A DNA stretch of 64,000 bases from CAZONU01 sp965370045. GTDB taxonomy: Bacteria > Planctomycetota > SZUA-567 > JAKLDR01. The notes beneath the pieces are model-generated. The model made no database searches and was not told the DNA's origin. It worked only from the letters and a program-made list of their open reading frames with translations. Below, in pieces: positions 15,251 through 24,302 of the stretch. How positions within the stretch are numbered: position 1 is the stretch's first letter; every line of letters begins with the position of its first letter. Made by a program: the position numbers and the translations under genes. Location: positions 6,523 through 70,522 of the forward strand of contig CBDUSI010000004.1 of assembly GCA_965370045.1 (NCBI GenBank), read 5' to 3'.

Positions 15251-16688
15251 GCTCGCCGAGCAGCTGCGCACCACCCGCCACGGGTGGGTGTTCCACTTCC
15301 CGCTGATAATCGGCGCGGCGGTGTTCCTGCTGCCCCTGGTCTGGATGCTGGCCATCAGCGTCAAGCCCCTGGACCAGACCATGGACCCCAGCTTCGATCC
15401 GCTGCCCCGGGCCTTTTACATCGAGACTGAGGACGGACGGAGGATACAGGTCTACCGCGAGAAGCTGTTGGCCGAGCGGCGCTCTTTGGTGAAAGTCACT
15501 CGGGCGGAATCCAAAGGTCTGACAGGTTCTACTCACTGGGTTTTGTCCAAGAACGTCGAGCTGGAAAAGGGGGTCGCCGAGCTTGATGACGGCCAGCTCG
15601 TTGAAACCGAAACGTACCGCACCCGCTTGGCAGATGGTGATCTGGTCGAAGTGGAGGTTTTGCGGGAGAAGGTGGTGGCCGAGCCGGGGTATTTGGTAAA
15701 GGTGGCCCGTGCTCAGTTCGGGCAACTGGAGGGCAGCACTCACTGGGTTCGCGCTGCGGACCTCGACGAAAAGGAAAAGGTCCTCAGTCTGAGCGATGGC
15801 CGAGAAGTCAGAGTCAAGGAAGCCCGCCTGGCAGATGGCCAATTAGTGGACGTAGAGGTGCTCCGTCGAGTCGAGGGGGAAAGCCCCCTCTGGCTGGTGC
15901 GCGAGTGGAAGGACGAGGACGTCGACACCAAGCTGGTCAGCGCGGTGCAGACCGATCCCGACCGTTATGTAGACTGCGTCAGGCCGGACCGGATCACCCG
16001 CTCGATCCGGCCGATGTGGCAGAACTATCCCACGGCCCTGCGGCGAATGAACTTCTGGAAGGCGCTCTTCAACACGCTGCTGGTCTGCGTCATGGGCGTG
16101 CTGGGGGTGACCACTGCCAGCGTACTGGTGGCCTACGGGCTGGCCTTCATCGACTTCAAGGGCCGCAAGCTGCTCTTTGTCGTGACCCTGGCCACCATGA
16201 TGATCCCCTTCCCGGCGACGATGGTGCCGCTCTTCGGCCTGTTCAACAAGCTCGGCTGGGTGGGAAGCCTGAAGCCCCTGTGGGTGCCGGCCTGGTTCGG
16301 CTCGGCGTTCTTCATTTTCCTGCTGCGCCAGTTCTTCCTGGGGATCCCCAAAGACCTGTTGGACTCCGCCCGGCTGGCGGGCGCCTCGGAGCTGCAGATA
16401 CTCTGGCACGTGGTCCTGCCGCTCTCGCGGCCGGCGCTGGCCATGGTGGGCCTGTTCCACTTCCTGTACATGTGGAAGGACTTCATGGGCCCGCTGATCT
16501 ACCTCAACGGCAAGGAGCGCTACACACTGTCACTGGCCCTGCAGAACTTCCACACCGAGCAGGGCGGCACTCCCTGGCACCTGATGATGGCCGCCAGCGT
16601 GGTCTTCTCGCTGCCGCTCATCGTGCTCTTCTTCCTGACCGTGAAGACCTTCATCCGTTCGATTACCATGACCGGGCTCAAGGGATAA
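15231..16688 (+). CDS. Sugar ABC transporter permease, MalG-like, with duplicated extracytoplasmic insertion
   Basis: 485 residues, about 200 longer than ordinary MalG/UgpE permeases. TM1 is at about 22-43. The core resumes near 275 with the remaining helices and the EAA loop LLDSARLAGASELQILWHVVLP. The extra 225 residues lie between TM1 and TM2, on the extracytoplasmic side. They contain two tandem copies of a 69-residue unit: YREKLLAERRSLVKV at 75 against LREKVVAEPGYLVKV at 144, and GSTHWV at 99 and 168. Codon use in the insertion looks less GC-biased than in the flanks. The insertion may act as a built-in docking or sugar-binding domain. It pairs with the MalF-like permease and the ATPase that follows. 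Confidence 0.88.
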   Translation: MRAKKDKLAEQLRTTRHGWVFHFPLIIGAAVFLLPLVWMLAISVKPLDQTMDPSFDPLPRAFYIETEDGRRIQVYREKLLAERRSLVKVTRAESKGLTGSTHWVLSKNVELEKGVAELDDGQLVETETYRTRLADGDLVEVEVLREKVVAEPGYLVKVARAQFGQLEGSTHWVRAADLDEKEKVLSLSDGREVRVKEARLADGQLVDVEVLRRVEGESPLWLVREWKDEDVDTKLVSAVQTDPDRYVDCVRPDRITRSIRPMWQNYPTALRRMNFWKALFNTLLVCVMGVLGVTTASVLVAYGLAFIDFKGRKLLFVVTLATMMIPFPATMVPLFGLFNKLGWVGSLKPLWVPAWFGSAFFIFLLRQFFLGIPKDLLDSARLAGASELQILWHVVLPLSRPALAMVGLFHFLYMWKDFMGPLIYLNGKERYTLSLALQNFHTEQGGTPWHLMMAASVVFSLPLIVLFFLTVKTFIRSITMTGLKG

Positions 16689-16700
16689 AGAGGTAGAGAA

Positions 16701-17792
16701 ATGGCAGAGACAATTCTCGAAAACGTCAGCAAGGTCTTCCCGCCGGACGTCATCGCGGTGAAGGACGTGTCCCTCACCGTGCGGGACAAGGAGTTCGTCG
16801 TCCTGGTGGGGCCCTCCGGCTGCGGCAAGAGCACCGTGCTGCGCATGGTCGCGGGGCTGGAGGAACCCACCGGCGGGAAGATTTCCATCGGCGGCCGGGA
16901 CGTCTCGCACGTCGCTCCCAAGGACCGCGACGTGGCCATGGTCTTCCAGAACTACGCGCTCTACCCGCACATGGACGTCTACCGCAACCTCAGCTTTGCC
17001 CTGCGCATGCGCCGCACGCCCAAGGACGAGGTCGACGGGCGGGTCAGGCGGGCCGCCGAGTTGCTGGGGCTCACCGAACTGCTGCGCCGCAAGCCGGCGG
17101 AACTCTCCGGCGGCCAGCGCCAGCGCGTGGCCGTGGGCCGGGCCATCGTGCGCGACCCGGCGGTGTTCCTGTTCGACGAACCCCTGAGCAACCTGGACGC
17201 CAAGCTCCGCGCCGAAACGCGCATTGAGCTCAAGAAGCTCCACCAGCGCCTCCAGGCCACGGTCATCTACGTGACCCACGACCAGGTCGAAGCCATGACC
17301 CTGGCCGAGACCGTGGTGATCATGAAGGACGGGATCATCCACCAGACCGGGGCGCCGCTGGAGGTCTACGAGAAGCCCGCCGACAGGTTCGTCGCCGGCT
17401 TCCTGGGCTCGCCGCCCATGAACTTCCTGTCCGGCGAGCTCCAGGCCGCTGACGGCGGGCTGGTATTCACCGACGGTGAGCTGCGCCTGCCGATCTCAAA
17501 CGAGCTGGCGGCGCGCCTTTCCGATGCGAAAGCTTCCCGCGTGGAGCTGGGCGTCCGGCCGGAGCGACTCAATCCCGCCGGGAAGGGCGCGGTCGCGATT
17601 CGCGCCAAGGTCGGAGTTGTCGAGGCCCTGGGCAGCGAGCAGTTGGTTTATCTGGTCACCGGGAAGCAGGAGATCGTCGCGCGCTACGACGCCCGGCAGG
17701 CCGTTTCCCTCGGGGAGGAGATCGAGCTCTCGGTGGAGCCGGAGTTCATTCACCTCTTTGACGCGGGAACCGGGAAGAGCCTGACCGCCTAG
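16701..17792 (+). CDS. Sugar ABC transporter ATP-binding protein, MsmX/UgpC-like
   Basis: 363 residues. Walker A is GPSGCGKST, the Q-loop is MVFQNYALYPHM, the signature is LSGGQRQRVAVGRAI, Walker B is VFLFDEPLSNLD and the switch histidine is in VTHDQ. The C-terminal TOBE/OB region (about 245-355) identifies the CUT1 sugar-importer ATPase class, known to energise several importers. It completes the importer at 12981-17792. Because the second importer at 60853-63943 lacks its own ATPase in the window, this protein could serve both. Confidence 0.93.
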   Translation: MAETILENVSKVFPPDVIAVKDVSLTVRDKEFVVLVGPSGCGKSTVLRMVAGLEEPTGGKISIGGRDVSHVAPKDRDVAMVFQNYALYPHMDVYRNLSFALRMRRTPKDEVDGRVRRAAELLGLTELLRRKPAELSGGQRQRVAVGRAIVRDPAVFLFDEPLSNLDAKLRAETRIELKKLHQRLQATVIYVTHDQVEAMTLAETVVIMKDGIIHQTGAPLEVYEKPADRFVAGFLGSPPMNFLSGELQAADGGLVFTDGELRLPISNELAARLSDAKASRVELGVRPERLNPAGKGAVAIRAKVGVVEALGSEQLVYLVTGKQEIVARYDARQAVSLGEEIELSVEPEFIHLFDAGTGKSLTA

Positions 17793-17798
17793 CAGACC

Positions 17799-18656
17799 GT
17801 GGACATCGCCCGACTGGAGTCACTGGCAAATCCCTGCCGGCTGTGCCCGCGGGAGTGCCGGGTTGACCGCGGGGCGGGCGAGTTGGGTTTCTGTAAGTGC
17901 ACGGCGACGCCTCTGATCGGCTCGGTCGGCCCGCACTTCGGCGAAGAGGACGTCCTGGTGGGGCGGGGTGGCTCGGGGACTATCTTCTTTGCGGGCTGCA
18001 ACCTGGGCTGCCGCTTCTGCCAGAACTGGTCGCTCTCGCACATGCTCGACGGCAAGGCCTTCACGATTGACGACATCGCCCACGCGATGACCGCGCTGGC
18101 CTCGCGCGGCTGCGAGAACATCAACTTCGTCACGCCCACGCATTTCGCGCCGGCGGTGGCCGCGGCGGTCAAGCTGGCCCGGGAGTGGGGAGTGGAAGTC
18201 CCCATCGTTTACAATTGCGGCGGCTACGAATCGGTCGAGGTGCTGGAGTGCCTTGAGGGATTGATAGAGGTCTACATGCCGGACCTCAAGACGCTGGACG
18301 CCGACTTCGCCAAGCGCGCGCTGCTGGCTGAGGATTATCCGCAGAAGGTCCGCGCGGCGCTCATCGAGATGCAGCGCCAGGTAGGCGATCTGGTCACTGA
18401 TGAACGCGGCGTCGCTCGGCGCGGCCTGCTGGTCCGGCACCTGGTCATGCCCGGGCAGACGGAGGACTCAGCCTCGTGTCTGGACTTCCTGGCCCGAGAA
18501 GTCTCGCCTGGCGCTCTGGTGAACGTAATGGCCCAATACGGCCCGCGCGGCGAGGCCGATCGCGTGGCCGGCATCGACCGACGGCCCACGGCCGAGGAGG
18601 CCGCTTCCGCTCGGGCGCACGCAAGACGCCTGGGTCTGCGGCTGGCAAGAGACTGA
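17799..18656 (+). CDS. Radical SAM protein, PflA-like (COG1313 type)
   Basis: 285 residues. The radical SAM 4Fe-4S motif FAGCNLGCRFCQN (CxxxCxxC) lies near residue 68. It is preceded by an extra cysteine cluster CRLCPRECRV and CKC, which is characteristic of the 'putative pyruvate formate-lyase activating enzyme' group. YNCGGYESVEVLE and YMPDLKTLD follow in the barrel. No pyruvate formate-lyase or glycyl radical enzyme is present nearby, so its partner protein is unknown. The GTG start at 17799 is six bases after the ATPase stop, which suggests co-transcription, although a transport link is unclear. Confidence 0.85.
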   Translation: MDIARLESLANPCRLCPRECRVDRGAGELGFCKCTATPLIGSVGPHFGEEDVLVGRGGSGTIFFAGCNLGCRFCQNWSLSHMLDGKAFTIDDIAHAMTALASRGCENINFVTPTHFAPAVAAAVKLAREWGVEVPIVYNCGGYESVEVLECLEGLIEVYMPDLKTLDADFAKRALLAEDYPQKVRAALIEMQRQVGDLVTDERGVARRGLLVRHLVMPGQTEDSASCLDFLAREVSPGALVNVMAQYGPRGEADRVAGIDRRPTAEEAASARAHARRLGLRLARD

Positions 18657-18819
18657 CTATTCATCTAACACGTTGCTGTACAGAGTGATATGCAAGAGGG
18701 CGGCTGCTGCTAGGCGGTTGTACGGTTGTCCGGTCATTTTGCGGGGAACTAGATCGCCGTGGCGGTGTAGTGAATATGGAGTAGGTGCTTCCGGTCCAGA
18801 CCTCAGGGAGGGACTCAAG

Positions 18820-19728
18820 ATGATCTCGAGATGCTGCGGCGTATTCCGGCTGGTAATCGCGGGCGCGGTCCTCAGTTGGACGGTTCAGGCCGGTGAGCTG
18901 TCGGTGAAGCTTACCGTCAGGGAGCCAGCCGGGGTGGCCCGCAAGAGCGCGCCGGCCTGCGGTGGCATTCCGCTCCCCCGGGGCAAGTTCAAGAAGGGCC
19001 AGGATTTCGCTGTCTTTGACGGCGGCCGGGAGATTCCCGCGCAGGTGCTGCCCCTGGTGGTCGATGAGAAGGGCTTCCTGCGCTGGGTGCTGGTCGATTT
19101 CCAGACCGACCTGGCCGCGGGCGCCAGGAAGGAGTTCGCCCTGAAGGCCGTCAAGGGCACGGCCAAGCCGGCCAGCCCCTTGAAGCTGGTGGATGACGCG
19201 GCCGGCGTGACCGTCGATACAGGACGGGTGAAGTTCACCATCGCCAGGGGGGAGCCCTTCGTCCTCTTCAACTCGGTGAAGGTCGGCGGCAAGCTGGTGG
19301 CCTCCGGCAGCCGGGTCAGCTACACCGACTGCACCATGGACAACGCCGGTGGCAAGCGCTACCTGGCGGGTAAGCCGTCCAGCATCGTGGTGGAGTACTC
19401 CGGGCCGATGCGCGTTACGGTTTGCGTGCGCGGCGGCTTCCAGGGCGACGAGCAGACCAAGATGGGCTACGTCGCGCGCTTCACCGCCTGGGCGGGGCGC
19501 AGCGACGTGCACGTCAAGTACTCGCTGTCGAACAGCAACGGGAAGCACTACTGCTATCGGCAGATCAAGGACTCTTCCATCGAGTTGAAGCTGGCCGGGG
19601 AGGTCACGAGTACGACCCTGGGGCTCAAGGAGGCCAAAGAGGTCCCGGGCCCAGCCTGGATGCACCAGGGGTTGCGAATGTTCGACACGTACCAGCCGAT
19701 CTTCGGCCACTCCAGGGCGGGGCGATAA
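18820..19728 (+). CDS. YetA/PcRGLX-like polysaccharide lyase, N-terminal part before frameshift
   Basis: 302 residues. ATG 18820 follows CAGGGAGGGA at a good distance and gives a signal peptide (about 1-24, ending TVQAG). The N-terminal beta-sandwich has IPLPRGKFKKGQDFAVFDGG and GREIPAQVLPLVVDEKGFLR, the typical start of YetA/PcRGLX (exo-rhamnogalacturonan lyase, PL26-like) proteins. The frame stops at 19728, but the protein clearly continues in the +1 frame (GDKLIWTGDGPQ), where removal of one G from the GGGG at 19718-19721 restores it. The gene is therefore either frameshifted or carries an assembly error. It continues as the feature at 19802. Confidence 0.75.
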   Translation: MISRCCGVFRLVIAGAVLSWTVQAGELSVKLTVREPAGVARKSAPACGGIPLPRGKFKKGQDFAVFDGGREIPAQVLPLVVDEKGFLRWVLVDFQTDLAAGARKEFALKAVKGTAKPASPLKLVDDAAGVTVDTGRVKFTIARGEPFVLFNSVKVGGKLVASGSRVSYTDCTMDNAGGKRYLAGKPSSIVVEYSGPMRVTVCVRGGFQGDEQTKMGYVARFTAWAGRSDVHVKYSLSNSNGKHYCYRQIKDSSIELKLAGEVTSTTLGLKEAKEVPGPAWMHQGLRMFDTYQPIFGHSRAGR

Positions 19729-19801
19729 GCTCATCTGGACCGGCGACGGCCCGCAGAACCGGCCCCAGGGCTGGATAGCGGCCAAGGCCGGCGGCGGAAC
19801 G

Positions 19802-21901
19802 GTGGCGGCCTGCGACATGGTATTCGCGGACGACCCGGCGCGGCGGTTGGAGACCAAGAAGGATGCGCTGATCCTCACCGGCGTTACGGAGCGCTTCGAG
19901 GGCCACAAGGACAAGAAGTTCAAGAAGGACTTGTTCGTGGGCCGCCCCTACGGGGACAAGTGGCGCTGGATATTCGACTGCTCGCACCTCAGCTCGCAGT
20001 ACGTCCTCGACTTCGCGGCCCCGAGCGGGGCGAAGGCGCTCGGCGAGTTCGGGCGCCGGGGGCGCGGTCGGCTTCACGTCATGGCCCCGCCGGCCTGGTA
20101 TTCCGAGACAGAGAGCCTGGCGGTCGGGAAGTTCGGCGCCCAGAGCGACGAGCTGAAGTGCTACGAGACCTGGGGCTGGAAGCACGATCCCGGGACAGCC
20201 CCCAAGGAGCCCAACCGGAATATACCCGTAAGGCGCTACGTCCCGGGCGCAAACAACCACTACGACACCGAGCAGGACACGCTCGAAGGGCTGGTGCTCA
20301 TGTACCTGCGGACCGGGAGCCGAAACTTCTTCACCGTTTCCCGGGCCTGGGCCAATTACGAGATGGACCTCCAGAAGTGGCGCACCGACGGCTGGCGCTG
20401 GAAGGACGGCGGGGTCTGGTGGCACAGCGGGCCGTTGGGCAACACCCCCCAGCGCGAGAAGGATCCGGTCACCGGCCGGCGGAACACCCTCGTCGCCAAG
20501 TGGGCCAAGGAGTTTAAGGAACCCTTCGACAAGGGTTCGGTGACCGATCTCTGGACCCAGGCCCAGTCCAAGCAGTGCTACTGCCACAACTACGGCGCGG
20601 GGCTGGCCGCCTGGTTCTGCATCACCGGCGAGCGCGACGCCTTCGAGGCCTGCATTGACTCGGTCGAACAGAACTACGACACCCAGAAGCGGGCCAGGTA
20701 CCGGTCGAAGGTTCCCGGCAAGAGCAACAGCTACTCGCGCGACTTCACGCGCTCCTGCTACCTGGTCAACGGCATCCGCATGATCGCGCCGGCCGACCCC
20801 TACGTGGTCGAGGCCAGCGACTTCCTGGCGAGCGTCTTCCTCAAGCGCCCGCGGCCGGATGCGCGCGGGCTGGTCAACGGGAACAACAAGATAACCATGA
20901 AGGGCTTCGGAGCCTTCAGTGGGCTGGACAAGTTCGTGGGGCCAAAGGGTCTCGCCGAGATGAAGCGTCTGGGCGTGACCATGGACCCGGACGATGGCCA
21001 CCTCACCGACCCCAAGACCGGCAAGACCTGGTACCCGATCGTCGACCCCAACCTGTGGATGTTCGTCTACCAGTCGGGGGCCATGGACACCTACTACGGC
21101 ATCACCGGCAACGAGGATGCTCACGACTGGGTGGTCGCCTATGGGCAGGCCGCTGCCCGCCTGCTCTTCCAGGAGCGCCACGGTCAGCTCGGCTATCGCC
21201 GGATGATAGCTGACTTCCCGCTCCGGGGCGTGGTCAAGGACTACTTCACGTGGAACCTGCCCGAGGGCGCCAAGAACGGCGAGGGCATGAAGATCTCCGG
21301 GCGGCTGGCGCGCTTCCACCCGGACATCTGCGCGCGAGCCTACTCGCTCACGGGCGAGACGTTCCTCAAGAAGCGGGCCTACGACTACTGGTACTACGGC
21401 TCACATCGCAGCTACCAGGCCAAGCGGATGCACAAGCTCGGCGGCGTGGGCAGATGGGTGAACGTCTACAACGTCAACGACGAGTCGGTGTGCCTCTCCG
21501 GCCGGACCTTCTACGAGTGGAGCCACCCGCGTAAGGACGCGCTGCCTCCCGCGGCGGTCAAGAACCTCAAGGTGTCGGTGGCCGGCGGGGAGGCCACGGT
21601 GTCCTTCACCGCGCCGGCCGACGCCGGCGGCGGCAGGGTGACGCGCTACCAGGTAAAGTGCTCGGACCGCAAGATCCTGGAGTACCAACCCTTCCTGAAG
21701 ATATACAACGACCACAAGGAAGCCGGCTTCTGCAACTGGTTCCTGGCCGCGAACCTGAAGGGCGAACCCAAGCCCAAGGCACCGGGGGCCAAGGAAAGCT
21801 TCACGGTTACGGGCGTGCCCACGGGCGCCAAGTTCTTCGCGGTGCGGGCCTTCGACGACAGCTCCAACCGCAGCGGAATCAGCAACGTGTCCGGCAGGTA
21901 G
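19802..21901 (+). CDS. YetA/PcRGLX-like polysaccharide lyase, C-terminal part with FnIII-like end
   Basis: 699 residues from GTG 19802, though coding homology in this frame begins at about 19722, right after the frameshift. The body contains the (alpha/alpha) barrel region of PcRGLX-type proteins, with HYDTEQDTLEGLVLMYLRTG, WWHSGPLG, HNYGAGLAAWFCITGERDA and SRDFTRSCYLVNGI. The last ~130 residues (ALPPAAVKNLKVSVAGGEA to DDSSNRSGISNVSG) look like a fibronectin type III-like domain with an insertion. As a separate product it would lack a signal peptide, so it is probably not functional unless the shift is an error or is programmed. It probably degrades plant or algal acidic polysaccharide. Confidence 0.75.
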   Translation: MAACDMVFADDPARRLETKKDALILTGVTERFEGHKDKKFKKDLFVGRPYGDKWRWIFDCSHLSSQYVLDFAAPSGAKALGEFGRRGRGRLHVMAPPAWYSETESLAVGKFGAQSDELKCYETWGWKHDPGTAPKEPNRNIPVRRYVPGANNHYDTEQDTLEGLVLMYLRTGSRNFFTVSRAWANYEMDLQKWRTDGWRWKDGGVWWHSGPLGNTPQREKDPVTGRRNTLVAKWAKEFKEPFDKGSVTDLWTQAQSKQCYCHNYGAGLAAWFCITGERDAFEACIDSVEQNYDTQKRARYRSKVPGKSNSYSRDFTRSCYLVNGIRMIAPADPYVVEASDFLASVFLKRPRPDARGLVNGNNKITMKGFGAFSGLDKFVGPKGLAEMKRLGVTMDPDDGHLTDPKTGKTWYPIVDPNLWMFVYQSGAMDTYYGITGNEDAHDWVVAYGQAAARLLFQERHGQLGYRRMIADFPLRGVVKDYFTWNLPEGAKNGEGMKISGRLARFHPDICARAYSLTGETFLKKRAYDYWYYGSHRSYQAKRMHKLGGVGRWVNVYNVNDESVCLSGRTFYEWSHPRKDALPPAAVKNLKVSVAGGEATVSFTAPADAGGGRVTRYQVKCSDRKILEYQPFLKIYNDHKEAGFCNWFLAANLKGEPKPKAPGAKESFTVTGVPTGAKFFAVRAFDDSSNRSGISNVSGR

Positions 21902-21940
21902 GCGGAGGCTACGTCACGTGGGTCGGGAAGAAACTCGCGG

Positions 21941-22537
21941 TCAGCGCGGAGCCGTCCCGCCGGTAGCGGGTTCCTCCCCGCAAATCGTCTTGTAGATGCT
22001 CTCGCGCGAGAGGGCCGGATTCCTGCCCAGCCAGGATTTCACCAGCACCGCGCCGGCCATGCCCGCCCGGCAAGTCTTGAGATGCTTGGAGTGGCCGCTG
22101 ACCCCTTCGAACGCGGAGACGATCCCCCGCGCCTCGCCCAGCCGGGCAAAGGCCCTGGGCGTGAGGTCTTCGCCCTGCTTGGCGGGCTCCTCTTCGGCCT
22201 GGTCGGCAGCCTGCTTGCGCCGGCGGGTTGGGGCGGCCTTGGTGGACGCGTCAACGGCGTCCATCTGGGGGCCGGCCACTTCGAACACATTGCGGACCAG
22301 GTTCTTGACCGCGGACCGCCGGGCGCGATCCGACATGTCTTCCTCCAGCCGCGCGGCCCGGTGGAGGATGTCCGACTTCCTGCGTCGCGACAGGTTGCCC
22401 AGGACGGCGGAGCGCAGTTCGCTCCCCGCGCCGACCAGCGCCTGGGCTATCAGGTCGTCAGGCGTCTTGAGCAGCGCGCGCTGCAGATCCGGCCCGGCAA
22501 TGCGGACCAGATCGCCCTCGTCGTAGGCCTTGGGCAT
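21941..22537 (-). CDS. Orphan FliG-C-like domain protein
   Basis: 198 residues. The N-terminal ~60 residues (DLVRIAGPDLQRALLKTPDD, LIAQALVGAGSELRSAVLGN, LSRRRKSDIL) match the pattern of the FliG C-terminal armadillo-like domain: 'D..IQ.lL......L..AL.ga...lr..vl.nlS.R'. A charged linker rich in Glu/Lys/Arg (about 100-130) and a Cys-containing helical tail follow. No flagellar or motor gene is in the window, so this is either an adapted FliG module or convergence. The ATG at 22537 lies six bases after a TATATA box and has no ribosome site, so the mRNA is probably leaderless. Confidence 0.6.
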   Translation of the reverse strand: MPKAYDEGDLVRIAGPDLQRALLKTPDDLIAQALVGAGSELRSAVLGNLSRRRKSDILHRAARLEEDMSDRARRSAVKNLVRNVFEVAGPQMDAVDASTKAAPTRRRKQAADQAEEEPAKQGEDLTPRAFARLGEARGIVSAFEGVSGHSKHLKTCRAGMAGAVLVKSWLGRNPALSRESIYKTICGEEPATGGTAPR

Positions 22538-22543
22538 GGAGAC

Positions 22544-22572
22544 TATATAGCGCGAAAACCGGCACGAATCAA
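22544..22572 (-). promoter_or_regulatory. Leaderless promoter of the FliG-C-like gene
   Basis: On the minus strand, TTGATT (22572-22567), a 17-base spacer and TATATA (22549-22544), then six bases and ATG 22537. There is no Shine-Dalgarno sequence. Confidence 0.6.
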
Positions 22573-22603
22573 GTGTGCGCGTTGAATGTCCTGCAGTAGG
22601 CGG

Positions 22604-24103
22604 CTACTCGCCCATCAACTCCTTGGCCAGCGCGCGGAGGTTGCCCGCGGCTTCCTTGCCGTAGCGCGCCGCGCCCCGAGCTACTTCCCAGCGGATGTGG
22701 CCCAGGGCCATCAGGCGGTTGGCCTTGATGGTCTTGATCCATTGCGCGTGGTCCTTGTGTTTGGGATACGCCGCGCAGGAGCGGACCGCCGCGTGGACGG
22801 CCGCGGCGCGTTCCAGGGGAACGTTGCCGTTGAGCACCAGCCCGCAGCGCGAGATGACCGGACTGTGGTACATGTCCGTGTAGATGTTCAGGGGCATGAC
22901 CTCGTTGAGATACGCGGGACTCTCCCGGTAGACGATGGTCCAGCCCTGCGACTCGAAGAACTCCTTGCGCCATATCTTCTCCAGCGCGGCGGCCTCCTTG
23001 GGATAGAGCAGGTGAGATTGCGCGGCCTCGGCCGGGTCGGCGGGATCGCGTATCGTGGCCATCGACCGGTCGCCCGGCAGGCGCCGTCCGGTGCTGAGCG
23101 CTTCGACCAGCCTCCCGGAGGTCCGGGCCTTGAACTCGGCAGCGCCCATGGACTTCTTCAGCGGATTCTTCGCGAAATCCGAGATGGGCAGGGCCATGAG
23201 CGGCGCGGTGCCCCGCGCGACAGCTTTTCCGCCCTCTGCCTTGGAACCACGCGCCGGCGGCAGTTTCGCGATGTAGGTCGTCCAGAGCATGTCGCCCTTG
23301 CGGTAGATCACGAAGACGTCGTGGATGGGATGCTTTCCGGTGTTGACCAAGAGGTAGTCCTTGCTGGCACGAAAGGCCGCTCTGACCCAGGTGCCCGGCG
23401 GCAGGATAGTAACCGCGGGCACCTCGCGGGTGCGGCCCTCGTAGAAGACGTAGCGCTCGCATTCCTTCCCGTTGGACACGTACCAGGCGTCGACCTCGCG
23501 GGCGAGGCGCGCCCAGTGGTCGGCGGGCAGCTTGGCCCCCGGGAGGGTGGCACTCTTGGGGAGCTTCTTGGTGAGCGTCAGCCGGCTCCAGACCAGCTCG
23601 AAACGCTTGTCGTCGGGGACGGAAGTCAGCTTGTTTCCCCAGCGCCGCCGGCCGTGCTTCTTCTTCCAGGCCGCCCAGTCCACCGGCTTGGCCTTGGCGA
23701 CCTGGGCCGGCGTGCGATAGGTGTTCACCTGCGGCCACCACGACCAGGCCCGGCCCCGGGCGAAGCGCACCTCCACGCCTACCGGCACCTTACCGGCCCG
23801 CTCCCACTGCGGGTAGAAATAGAGGATGGGCTTCTTCCGTAAGCCTGAATCCGGCGGCATATCCTTGGTGCGCTGGCCCTTCACCGGGACCGGCTTGCCG
23901 GGCTTCTTGTCGGTGTACATGTACGCCGGGAAGTCGGGCGCGGGCGGCTTGGCCGCCGACCAGTCGAACTGGTTGACGCCCCACTCATGAACGTGAAGCG
24001 GCTGGGCGAACCAGAGCCCTCCACTGGCGGCCATCCCTGCACCCAGGACCAGTGCCAGCATCAGCCCGCCAGCGGCCAGCATCTTCCTCGCGCGGAAATT
24101 CAT
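22604..24103 (-). CDS. Exported protein of the planctomycetal HVHEWGV type, function unknown
   Basis: 499 residues. A signal peptide (about 1-31) is followed by QPLHVHEWGVNQFDW, LRKKPILYFYPQWER and ECERYVFYEGRTREVPA. I recall this pattern from large exported proteins of unknown function in Planctomycetota. The C-terminal 130 residues are helical (EKIWRKEFFESQGWTIVYRE, LERAAAVHAAVRSCAAYP). No catalytic triad or cofactor motif is evident. The start is ATG 24103, with GGGAGG six bases upstream and a separate promoter. It diverges from the glycosyltransferase operon. Confidence 0.8.
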   Translation of the reverse strand: MNFRARKMLAAGGLMLALVLGAGMAASGGLWFAQPLHVHEWGVNQFDWSAAKPPAPDFPAYMYTDKKPGKPVPVKGQRTKDMPPDSGLRKKPILYFYPQWERAGKVPVGVEVRFARGRAWSWWPQVNTYRTPAQVAKAKPVDWAAWKKKHGRRRWGNKLTSVPDDKRFELVWSRLTLTKKLPKSATLPGAKLPADHWARLAREVDAWYVSNGKECERYVFYEGRTREVPAVTILPPGTWVRAAFRASKDYLLVNTGKHPIHDVFVIYRKGDMLWTTYIAKLPPARGSKAEGGKAVARGTAPLMALPISDFAKNPLKKSMGAAEFKARTSGRLVEALSTGRRLPGDRSMATIRDPADPAEAAQSHLLYPKEAAALEKIWRKEFFESQGWTIVYRESPAYLNEVMPLNIYTDMYHSPVISRCGLVLNGNVPLERAAAVHAAVRSCAAYPKHKDHAQWIKTIKANRLMALGHIRWEVARGAARYGKEAAGNLRALAKELMGE

Positions 24104-24140
24104 GACATACCTCCCTCACCCCGCAATGCGGCATTTGCCC

Positions 24141-24170
24141 ACTATACACGTAGACGCGCGAGCCGCGCAA
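24141..24170 (-). promoter_or_regulatory. Promoter of the HVHEWGV-type gene
   Basis: Minus strand: TTGCGC (24170-24165), an 18-base spacer and TATAGT (24146-24141). A leader of about 30 bases contains GAGGGAGG. Confidence 0.55.
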
Positions 24171-24232
24171 CGGTTTCGGCAAATCGCCGAAATCCCGGGG
24201 AACGGGCCTACGACTGCGCCCGCCGGGCCGTC

Positions 24233-24261
24233 TTGACTTGGGGCCGTTTTGCGGGTATTCT
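24233..24261 (+). promoter_or_regulatory. Promoter of the glycosyltransferase gene pair
   Basis: TTGACT at 24233-24238, a 17-base spacer and TATTCT at 24256-24261. The leader holds GGAGAAAGGGAAGGACGGGG before ATG 24303. Confidence 0.6.
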
Positions 24262-24302
24262 GGCCCCTGCAGCCGGAGAAAGGGAAGGACGGGGAGCCCA
24301 TC

